Of a stretch of DNA of 64,000 nt, positions 8,321 through 15,732 are shown one piece after another. Source of the stretch: Hyphomicrobiales bacterium (lineage in GTDB: Bacteria; Pseudomonadota; Alphaproteobacteria; Rhizobiales; Rhizobiaceae). Positions within the stretch are counted from its first letter, which is position 1, and the number at the start of each line of letters is the position of its first letter. The DNA is taken from the NCBI GenBank assembly GCA_900469345.1, contig UBWZ01000017.1:78085-142084 (forward strand), in the 5' to 3' direction. Made by a program: the position numbers and the translations under genes. The notes beneath the pieces are model-generated. The model was not told where the DNA came from, searched no databases, and was given only the letters and a program-made list of their open reading frames with translations.

Positions 8321-11284
8321 GTGGACAGAAAAGACCGGTTGAGCGACGTGGCACAGGGTACGATCCGCCCGCTCAGCCAGGCCGAGACGAAGTCCGCCCT
8401 GGCTGCTTTGAAGGACATGGCGCGCAGCGAGCCTGCCATCGCGGATATGCTTTCGGACGACGGCCCGCTTCGCGATTTCGTCATCGCCGCTTTCACCCTG
8501 TCGCCCTATCTGCGCGATCTCGCTGCGGCATCGCCGGCGCTTCTGTCGCTCGCCCTGACGAAACCGGTGGAGCCGGAGCTGGAGCGGCTGATTGCCAAGG
8601 CGCGCGACGCCTGGCGTCCGCGCGACGGCAGTGCGCCGAGCGAAAACGAGATCATGGCAGCCCTGAGAAAGGCAAAACGCGCCTTCGGCTTTCTGCTGGC
8701 GCTTGCCGATCTCGGCCGCCTGCTGACGGCACGTCAGACGACCCGCTGGCTGAGCCTGTTTGCGGAAGCCTGTACGGCTGCCACGGTCGATCACCTGCTG
8801 CTTGCCGGGCACCACGCCGGCAAGGTCACGCTACGGGATCCGGACGCGCCGAGCACTGGCTCGGGCCTGGTCGTGCTCGGCATGGGCAAGCTCGGCGGCC
8901 GCGAGCTCAACTATTCCTCCGACATCGACATCGTCGTCTTCTACGATCCCGAAGCCGGTATCGTAGCCGATCCGATCGATTGCTCGGAGATCTATGGCCG
9001 CATGATGCGCCGGCTGATCCGCATCCTGCAGGAGCGCACCGCGGACGGCTATGTCTTCCGCACCGACCTGCGGCTGCGGCCGGATCCCGGCTCCACGCCG
9101 CTCGCCGTCTCGCTCGACGCCGCCCTGATCTACTACGAGGGCAGGGGCCAGAACTGGGAAAGGGCCGCCTTCATCAAGGCGCGTCCCGTGGCCGGCGATC
9201 TTGCCGCCGGCGAAACCTGTCTGCGCCTCCTGACGCCCTTCGTGTTTCGCAAGTATCTCGACTATGCGGCGATCGCCGACATCCATTCGATCAAGCGGCA
9301 GATCCACGTGCACAAGGGCCACGGCGCCATTGCCGTGAAGGGCCACAACATCAAGCTTGGCCGCGGCGGCATCCGCGAAATCGAGTTCTTCGCCCAGACG
9401 CAGCAGCTGATCGCCGGTGGTCGCACGCCGCCCCTGCGCGTCAAGGACACGCAGGCAGCCCTCGCGGCGCTGGCGGAAGCCGGCTGGATAACCGCCGATA
9501 TCGCTGCCGAACTGACGCAAGCCTACTGGTTCCTGCGCGATGTGGAGCATCGCATCCAGATGGTCCGCGACGAGCAGACCCACAGCCTGCCGACCACCGA
9601 CACGGAGCTGAAGCGGATCGCCTTCATGCTCGGATGTCCGGACGTCGCCACGTTCTCGGCGCAGCTCGAAGACGTGCTGCGGACCGTGGAACGGCGCTAT
9701 GCACGGCTGTTCGAGCAGGAGACGAAACTGTCCGGCGTCGAGGGCAATCTCGTCTTCACCGGCCAGGCCGATGATCCGGACACGCTGAAGACGCTCGCCG
9801 CCCTCGGGTTCGAGCGACCGGCCGACATGTCCCGCGTCATCCGCACCTGGCACAACGGCCGCTACCGCGCCACCCAGTCGGTGGAGGCCCGCGAACGGCT
9901 GACGGAACTCACGCCGGATCTCCTCAAGACCTTCGGCGAAAGCCGGCGGGCCGACGATGCCTTGCTCCGCTTCGACAATTTCCTGAAGGGCCTGCCGGCC
10001 GGCATCCAGCTTTTCTCGCTGATCGGCAACAACCCGCCGCTTCTGTCGCTGATCGTCACGATCATGGCGTCGGCGCCGCGCCTGGCCGATATCGTCGCCT
10101 CCAAGCCGCATGTCTTCGACGGAATGCTCGATCCCGGCATGATGGCGGAGCTGCCGACCCGCGCTTACCTGTCAGCCCGTCTCACGACCTTCCTGTCGGC
10201 GGGACGGCACTATGAGGAAAAGCTCGACCGGCTGCGCATCTTTGCCGCCGAGCAGCGTTTTCTGATCGGCATCCGGCTCTTGACGGGGGCGATCTCCGGC
10301 GTTGACGCCGGACGGGCCTTCACCCATCTGGCCGACCTTCTGATCGACGCGGCACTCGAGGCCGTTCGCGCCGAAGTGGCGCTTGCCCACGGGGAGTTTC
10401 CCGGCGGCCGGGTCGCCGTCATGGGCATGGGCAAGCTCGGCAGCTTCGAACTCACCGCAGGCTCGGACGTGGACCTCATCCTGCTCTACGACCACGATGG
10501 CGAGGGCGAGGAAAGCGGCGGGCCGAAGCCGCTCGATGCGCAGCGCTATTTTACCCGCATCACCCAGCGGATGATCGCGGCGCTATCGGCGCCGATGGCC
10601 GAAGGCGTGATCTTCGAGGTCGACCTGCGGCTGCGGCCCTCCGGCAACAAGGGCCCGGTGGCGACCCGGCTCGGCGCCTTCCGAAAATACCAGGAGGACG
10701 AGGCCTGGACCTGGGAGCACATGGCGCTGACCCGTGCGCGCATGGTCTGCGGCGACGAAAGCCTGATGGACGAGGCGCGCTTAGTTGTCGCGACGGTGCT
10801 GTCGGCAAGGCGCGATCCAGCCGCGATCGCACCCGAAGTGCGTGAGATGCGGTCTCTGATCGAAAAGGAAAAACCGCCGCGCGACGGCTGGGACCTGAAG
10901 CTCATTCCCGGCGGACTGGTCGATCTCGAATTCATCGCCCAGTATCTGCGCCTGGTGGCGCCGGTCGGCGGCCTGGAGACCGGCGGCGAGGACGTGACGA
11001 CGGCGCAGGTTCTGGCGCGGCTTGGCCCGTCCATCCTCGGCCGCGACGATCTCGAGACCTGCCTTGCAATGCTCACGCTTGCGACCGAGTTGTCGCAGGT
11101 CATCCGGTTGTGCGTCGATGGTCCGTTCGATCCGAAGGACGCGCCGGCGGGCCTGATCGAACGGATCTGCCGGGCCGCCGACTGCCCGGATATCGGCACG
11201 CTGCAGTCTGAGATAAAGCGGCTGTCGAAAGCGGTCCGAACGATTTTCGACCGGACCCTGAAGGCGGCCGCCGCGCCGGGCTGA
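8321..11284 (+). CDS. glnE: Bifunctional glutamine synthetase adenylyltransferase/deadenylase
   Basis: GlnE adds and removes AMP on glutamine synthetase in response to PII, tuning nitrogen assimilation. The 987-residue protein shows the diagnostic internal duplication: two nucleotidyltransferase domains, each with a GMGKLG signature (about residues 187 and 704) followed by paired acidic metal ligands (SDIDIVVFYD in the N-terminal deadenylase half, SDVDLILLYD in the C-terminal adenylylase half). Length is typical for rhizobia. The start is GTG. It converges on the following minus-strand kinase gene with only 3 nt between the stops. Confidence 0.95.
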   Translation: MDRKDRLSDVAQGTIRPLSQAETKSALAALKDMARSEPAIADMLSDDGPLRDFVIAAFTLSPYLRDLAAASPALLSLALTKPVEPELERLIAKARDAWRPRDGSAPSENEIMAALRKAKRAFGFLLALADLGRLLTARQTTRWLSLFAEACTAATVDHLLLAGHHAGKVTLRDPDAPSTGSGLVVLGMGKLGGRELNYSSDIDIVVFYDPEAGIVADPIDCSEIYGRMMRRLIRILQERTADGYVFRTDLRLRPDPGSTPLAVSLDAALIYYEGRGQNWERAAFIKARPVAGDLAAGETCLRLLTPFVFRKYLDYAAIADIHSIKRQIHVHKGHGAIAVKGHNIKLGRGGIREIEFFAQTQQLIAGGRTPPLRVKDTQAALAALAEAGWITADIAAELTQAYWFLRDVEHRIQMVRDEQTHSLPTTDTELKRIAFMLGCPDVATFSAQLEDVLRTVERRYARLFEQETKLSGVEGNLVFTGQADDPDTLKTLAALGFERPADMSRVIRTWHNGRYRATQSVEARERLTELTPDLLKTFGESRRADDALLRFDNFLKGLPAGIQLFSLIGNNPPLLSLIVTIMASAPRLADIVASKPHVFDGMLDPGMMAELPTRAYLSARLTTFLSAGRHYEEKLDRLRIFAAEQRFLIGIRLLTGAISGVDAGRAFTHLADLLIDAALEAVRAEVALAHGEFPGGRVAVMGMGKLGSFELTAGSDVDLILLYDHDGEGEESGGPKPLDAQRYFTRITQRMIAALSAPMAEGVIFEVDLRLRPSGNKGPVATRLGAFRKYQEDEAWTWEHMALTRARMVCGDESLMDEARLVVATVLSARRDPAAIAPEVREMRSLIEKEKPPRDGWDLKLIPGGLVDLEFIAQYLRLVAPVGGLETGGEDVTTAQVLARLGPSILGRDDLETCLAMLTLATELSQVIRLCVDGPFDPKDAPAGLIERICRAADCPDIGTLQSEIKRLSKAVRTIFDRTLKAAAAPG

Positions 11285-11287
11285 GCG

Positions 11288-13639
11288 TCAGGCGACCAGC
11301 TTGTGGGGGATCCGCACGGCAACGTCCGGCAGGCGCAGCGACACGACCGTGCCTTCGCCGACCCGCGAGCGGATCCGCATGGTTCCGCCATGCAGGGCGA
11401 TCAGCGACCGCGAGATCGCAAGCCCGAGGCCCGAACCGCCCTTGCTCTTGGCGTACTGGCTCTGGACCTGTTCGAAAGGCTGGCCGATCTTCGACAGGGA
11501 CGTTTCCGGAATGCCGATACCGGTATCGGCAATGGTCAAAACGATGCCGCTCGCCGTGCGCTTGGCGCGAAGCTCCACATGGCCGCCGTCGTTGGTGAAT
11601 TTCACCGCGTTCGACAGGATGTTCAGCATCACCTGCTTGAGCGCCCGCCGGTCGCCGACGATCTCCAGTTCGTCGCACAGCTTCTGACGGATCGAGATTG
11701 CCTTCTCCTGCGCCGCAACGGCCGTCAGGCGCAGGCTTTCCTCGATCAGCGGCGTCAGGTCGACGGGTTCGCATTCGACCCGCATATGGCCGGCCTCGAT
11801 CTTCGACATGTCGAGGATGTCGTTGATGACGTTCAGCAGGTGCTTGCCGCTGTCGTGAATGTCCTTGGAATACTCGTTGTACTTGGCGGAGCCGAGCGGG
11901 CCGAACATGCCGTTGACGAGGATTTCGGAGAAACCGAGGATGGCGTTGAGCGGCGTGCGCAACTCGTGGCTCATGTTGGCGAGGAATTCCGACTTGGCCT
12001 TGTTGGCGGCTTCGGCGCGCTCTTTTTCCGCCTGATAATTGGCGTTGGCGGTAGACAACTCCGCCTTCTGGCGCTCCAGTTTCTTCTGCGACGACGACAG
12101 GTCGCCGATCGTCGCCATCAGCCGGCGCTCGCTGTCGCGCAGCCGCTCCTGGTGGCGTTTCAGAAGTGAAATGTCGGTGCCGACCGAAACCGTGCCGCCG
12201 TCGCGGGTCCGGCGTTCGTTGATCTGCAGCCAGCGCTCGTCGGCAAGCTGCACTTCCGTCGTGCGGGAATGGCCGCTGCCGTCCGGGTCGGCGACGCGCC
12301 GCTCGATGACCGGCCTTGCCGATGCGGCGGTGACGACCGCACGTTCCGTGCCGGGGACGAGCACGCTGTCGGGCAGACCGTAGGCCTGCTGGAAGTGGGT
12401 ATTGCACATCACCAGCCGGTCGTTCTTGTCCCACAGCACGAAGGCTTCGGAGGTGCATTCGATGGCGTCCGCCAGCCGCTGGTCGGCTTCGGCGTAGCGC
12501 TGCGCCAGGCGATGCTGTTCGGTCACGTCCATCGCGATGCCGATCACGTGGGTGCGGCCGTTCGCCATGCGGACCACCTGGGCGCGGGCGCGCATCCAGA
12601 CATAGTGTCCGGCGGCGTGGCGCATCCGGAACACCTGGTCCACCTGCTTGGCATTGCCGCGGCTGATGGCGCGTGCGAGCGAATAGATGTTGGCATCCGT
12701 CGGGTGCATCATCCGCGCCGCATCCGAAAACGAGATGACGTTGCCGGCCGGCGGCAGGCCGAGCATCTCGTACATCGAGCCGGACCAGAACAGCCGGCGA
12801 TTGTTGACGTCGAAATCCCAAAGACCGCAGCGGCCGCGCGACAGGGCCGTCTCGATGCGCAGGTTCGACTCGACGAAGATGTCGTCGGCGTCGCGGGCGC
12901 GCTTCACCTGCATGTAATAGGCATAAAGGATGACGAGCAGGATGGCGGAGATGCCGGTAAAGATGGTGACATTGAGCGACACTTCGTTGCGCAGGAAGCG
13001 GTTGGCACCGTCCAGCGACCGCGCCGTCACGATCAGACCGCCATCGTCGCCGATCGGCTTGATCGTGGCATAGTGCCGGATGGCGCCGAGATAGGTCTCG
13101 ATGACGTCGGCTTCCTCGCCGAAGCTGCGCAGCGTCGCCGTTTCGGGAAGCACCGAAGCGAGCCGCTTGCCGAGATAGTCCTCGGCATTGCCAGCCGCCC
13201 CGAATACGCGTCCCGAGCCGTCCACGAGCAGGATGACGGCGCCGGTTTCCAGCCGGTTTTCGGGAAAGAAGCTAGCCAGGCGTTTTTCGGCGCCGGCCCG
13301 GTCCGCGGAGGCAAAGAAGGCTTCCTGTCCGGAGAAGGCAGCGGCGGCGGCGACTGCCATCAGCGAGGTGGACTGGCGGGCGGCGTCCTCCATGCGCTCG
13401 TGTTCGCCCAGGATGCCGAGGATCCGCGACGCGGCGACGACCATCAGGAAGGCGATGATGAGAAGCGGGATGGAGCGCTTGAGCACCAGCTCCACGCGTG
13501 GCACCTGGCGCGCGATCGGCTTGACCGAGATCTTTGCGTCTGCCGGATTGAAGCCCCTCAGATTGGCAAAACTCGGAAATTTGAAACGCAGCCGCCCCTC
13601 GGCCGCGGCTTCCCGCTGCACGTCCGCCATCGTGTTCAT
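11288..13639 (-). CDS. pleC: PAS-domain sensor histidine kinase, PleC/DivJ/PdhS type
   Basis: A 783-residue membrane kinase of the family that controls DivK phosphorylation and thereby the CtrA cell-cycle pathway. Two membrane segments (about 54-73 and 225-245) flank a periplasmic domain of about 150 residues; two PAS-like regions follow (about 270-500), then a coiled-coil. The H-box carries His558 in MSHELRTPLNAILGFSE, and the G2 region has the GSGLGLAISRSLIALHGG form typical of PleC/DivJ/PdhS proteins. There is no receiver domain. The PleC name rests on these motifs and on the remembered position beside glnE in Sinorhizobium; DivJ or a PdhS paralogue is possible. Confidence 0.72.
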   Translation of the reverse strand: MNTMADVQREAAAEGRLRFKFPSFANLRGFNPADAKISVKPIARQVPRVELVLKRSIPLLIIAFLMVVAASRILGILGEHERMEDAARQSTSLMAVAAAAAFSGQEAFFASADRAGAEKRLASFFPENRLETGAVILLVDGSGRVFGAAGNAEDYLGKRLASVLPETATLRSFGEEADVIETYLGAIRHYATIKPIGDDGGLIVTARSLDGANRFLRNEVSLNVTIFTGISAILLVILYAYYMQVKRARDADDIFVESNLRIETALSRGRCGLWDFDVNNRRLFWSGSMYEMLGLPPAGNVISFSDAARMMHPTDANIYSLARAISRGNAKQVDQVFRMRHAAGHYVWMRARAQVVRMANGRTHVIGIAMDVTEQHRLAQRYAEADQRLADAIECTSEAFVLWDKNDRLVMCNTHFQQAYGLPDSVLVPGTERAVVTAASARPVIERRVADPDGSGHSRTTEVQLADERWLQINERRTRDGGTVSVGTDISLLKRHQERLRDSERRLMATIGDLSSSQKKLERQKAELSTANANYQAEKERAEAANKAKSEFLANMSHELRTPLNAILGFSEILVNGMFGPLGSAKYNEYSKDIHDSGKHLLNVINDILDMSKIEAGHMRVECEPVDLTPLIEESLRLTAVAAQEKAISIRQKLCDELEIVGDRRALKQVMLNILSNAVKFTNDGGHVELRAKRTASGIVLTIADTGIGIPETSLSKIGQPFEQVQSQYAKSKGGSGLGLAISRSLIALHGGTMRIRSRVGEGTVVSLRLPDVAVRIPHKLVA

Positions 13640-13803
13640 CTGATCCCTCGTGATGATTCGACGCGCCGCTCGCCCGAATCTGACTCAATGAATCATTAGT
13701 GATTCCTTGTGTCCAGAGCTTCGGTAATATTTTTTTAACCTTTTGATTCCAATCGGATTTTGTCAGTGAAAAATCAGCGGTGAGCGAACCGATGGGCCGG
13801 CAG

Positions 13804-15006
13804 CTAGGTTCGCGCCGGCGTCCGGGTCAAGTCAGTTCTTGTGATAACCACCGATATTGCTGAGAGAACGACGATCACCGCTCCGTAGACGTAAGCCGTC
13901 ACGGCAAGTCCGAGGATCGGAGCAAGCAAGCCTGCCAGAATGGCCGGAATGGAGAAGGCGAGGTAGCTTTCGATCAGGAAAGCCGCAAACAGTTCGGCCC
14001 GTTCATGCGGCTCGGCCAGCGGCAGCAGGACGCGTAGAATGTTGGCAAAGATCGATCCGAAACCCAGCCCTGCCACCGCCGTCCCCACAAAGAGCAGGCC
14101 GACAAGCTGGAGGTGGACGCCGGCGAGCGTGGTCACGACGCCGATGACGAGACCTGCCGTGCCGGTAAGGAGCACCGTCTGTGCCTGCCACGTGCGAAAA
14201 ATGAAGACGGATGCGGTGCTGCTCAGCATCAGCGTCGCGACGACAGCAGCGCCGACGAACGGCGACGAGATGCCGGTCGCCGTCGCCACCAGTGTCGGCA
14301 TCAGCGACAGGTAGAAACCGGCGAGCGACCAGCCGGCCACATTGACCGGGGTGACGCGCAACAGTGTCGAGCGCGCCTGTTTTGGGATGCTGACACGTGG
14401 GCGCAGCGCTGCCAGCGCACCCGGACGAACCGAGATGGTTTCCGGCATCAGGGCGAGCACCGCAATTTCCGCAAGCGTAACCAGCAGCAGCACCGCATAG
14501 ACGAGTTGCGTCGGATAGGGGGCGAATTCCACCAGTGCGCCGCCGAGAAGCGAGCCGATCGTCAGGCCGACAAAGGCGGTGATGCTGTTGAGCAGCGGCC
14601 CCCGCCTGCGGTCGGTGTCGAGGATCGTGGCGCCAAAGGTCGGGAAGGCGATCCCGGTCGCAAAACCCTGGACGATCCGTCCCGCCAGAAGCTCCGTGCC
14701 GGAACCGGCAAACGCGAAGATGATCAGTGCAGCGGCATTGAGAACGAGGGCGAGCAGGATCAGCGGCCGCCGGCCGAGATAATCCGAAAGGCCGCCCAGC
14801 GTCAAAAGCGCCGCCAGCAGCGCGAAGGCGTATGCACCGAAGATTAGGGTGATCATCGCCGGCGAGAGGTGAAAAAGCTGCTGGTAGAGGTGGTAGAGCG
14901 GCGTCGGGGCACTGCTGCTGGCCGAAATGGTCACCGCCCCGACAAAACTGAAGACGGTCATGCCGCCGGGGGAAATGGAATGGGATCGGGAAGAGGGATG
15001 GCTCAC
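13804..15006 (-). CDS. MFS transporter, probable drug or solute exporter
   Basis: A 400-residue major facilitator with about 12 hydrophobic segments and the MFS loop 2-3 signature in the form GGLSDYLGRRPLILLAL. The start is GTG at 15006 with GGGAGA 6 nt upstream. It is transcribed away from a TetR regulator; the shared 117-bp control region holds a good promoter (TTGCAT, 17 nt, TATAGA) flanked and overlapped by two matching inverted repeats, so the pump is very likely repressed by that TetR protein and induced by its ligand. The substrate cannot be read from the sequence. Confidence 0.88.
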   Translation of the reverse strand: MSHPSSRSHSISPGGMTVFSFVGAVTISASSSAPTPLYHLYQQLFHLSPAMITLIFGAYAFALLAALLTLGGLSDYLGRRPLILLALVLNAAALIIFAFAGSGTELLAGRIVQGFATGIAFPTFGATILDTDRRRGPLLNSITAFVGLTIGSLLGGALVEFAPYPTQLVYAVLLLVTLAEIAVLALMPETISVRPGALAALRPRVSIPKQARSTLLRVTPVNVAGWSLAGFYLSLMPTLVATATGISSPFVGAAVVATLMLSSTASVFIFRTWQAQTVLLTGTAGLVIGVVTTLAGVHLQLVGLLFVGTAVAGLGFGSIFANILRVLLPLAEPHERAELFAAFLIESYLAFSIPAILAGLLAPILGLAVTAYVYGAVIVVLSAISVVITRTDLTRTPART

Positions 15007-15018
15007 GGTATTCTCCCT

Positions 15019-15039
15019 TAACGCAAATTATTAGCGTTA
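15019..15039. promoter_or_regulatory. Probable TetR operator 1
   Basis: A perfect 6-bp inverted repeat, TAACGC-N9-GCGTTA, 21 bp in all. It lies between the -10 of the MFS promoter and the MFS start, so a bound repressor would block the pump. It matches operator 2 in total length and in the arm consensus TAAYGC/GCRTTA. Confidence 0.72.
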
Positions 15040-15043
15040 GGGA

Positions 15044-15072
15044 TCTATAGTTGCGATCTGGCGCTAATGCAA
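15044..15072 (-). promoter_or_regulatory. Sigma70-type promoter of the MFS gene
   Basis: Read on the minus strand: TTGCAT (plus 15067-15072), 17-nt spacer, TATAGA (plus 15044-15049). Its -35 is inside operator 2 and its downstream edge runs into operator 1. Confidence 0.6.
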
Positions 15073-15078
15073 TATATT
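15051..15078 (+). promoter_or_regulatory. Sigma70-type promoter of the tetR gene
   Basis: TTGCGA (15051-15056), 16-nt spacer, TATATT (15073-15078). The -10 lies in the centre of operator 2, which would give negative autoregulation. It overlaps the divergent MFS promoter. Confidence 0.5.
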
Positions 15079-15085
15079 TGCATTA
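15065..15085. promoter_or_regulatory. Probable TetR operator 2
   Basis: A perfect 8-bp inverted repeat TAATGCAA-N5-TTGCATTA, 21 bp in all. It has the same spacing and outer arms as operator 1 and covers the -35 of the MFS promoter and the -10 of the tetR promoter. Confidence 0.72.
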
Positions 15086-15123
15086 ACATGCTGGATGCGG
15101 GTAGTACCGGGCAGGAGACTTTG

Positions 15124-15681
15124 ATGGCGAAGGAAATGCTGCGGCAGGGAGGCAGGAGCGCGCGGATCCAGGAAGCGGTCCATCGCAGCGTTCGCGACTT
15201 GTTGGCCACGACAGATCGCAGCGAGATGACGGTGCCGATGATTGCGGAAAAATCCGGCGTCACCCCGTCGACCATCTATCGGCGCTGGGGCGACCTGTCG
15301 GACCTGTTGGCTGACGTGGCACTCGCGCGCATGCGACCGATCGCCGATCCGGACGATACCGGCGCCATGGCGTCCGATCTGGAAGCCTTCGTCGTCGACT
15401 ATGCGGAAGAGATGTCGTCCAGTGTCGGACGACAAATGATTTCCGATGTCCTCAACAGTTCCGTCGAGGCATCGGCATTTCAATGCTGCCAGTTCACCCA
15501 ACAGCATTTGCAGACCCTTCGCGACAGGGCACTGGCACGGGGCGAAGCGGCGTTTGACATCGACAGGATCATGGACCGGGTGATCGCACCGATCATGTAC
15601 CACATTCTCTTCCGCGATCGCGATGTTGCGCCCGACTATTGCCGGGGGCTCGTTGCGGAGTGTCTGTCGGACAACGGATAA
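15124..15681 (+). CDS. TetR/AcrR family transcriptional repressor
   Basis: A 185-residue one-component repressor. The N-terminal helix-turn-helix region (about residues 13-58) contains the conserved 'SGVTPSTIYRRWGD' recognition-helix pattern; the rest is a helical ligand-binding and dimer domain. ATG at 15124 is chosen over the in-frame ATG at 15067 because it follows CAGGAG by 6-7 nt and because the earlier start would place operator 2 inside the coding sequence. It is divergent from the MFS pump and probably represses both itself and the pump through the two 21-bp repeats. Confidence 0.88.
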   Translation: MAKEMLRQGGRSARIQEAVHRSVRDLLATTDRSEMTVPMIAEKSGVTPSTIYRRWGDLSDLLADVALARMRPIADPDDTGAMASDLEAFVVDYAEEMSSSVGRQMISDVLNSSVEASAFQCCQFTQQHLQTLRDRALARGEAAFDIDRIMDRVIAPIMYHILFRDRDVAPDYCRGLVAECLSDNG

Positions 15682-15702
15682 GGGTGTTGCACCGCTCGGC
15701 GG

Positions 15703-15724
15703 ACGCGGCGCCGGAGCGCCGCGT
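15703..15724. terminator. Hairpin between convergent tetR and pepN
   Basis: A perfect 9-bp stem ACGCGGCGC / GCGCCGCGT with a CGGA tetraloop sits between the two convergent stops. It has no T-run on either strand, so it may act as a weak or 3'-end-protecting hairpin. Confidence 0.4.
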
Positions 15725-15732
15725 GCCAACCG

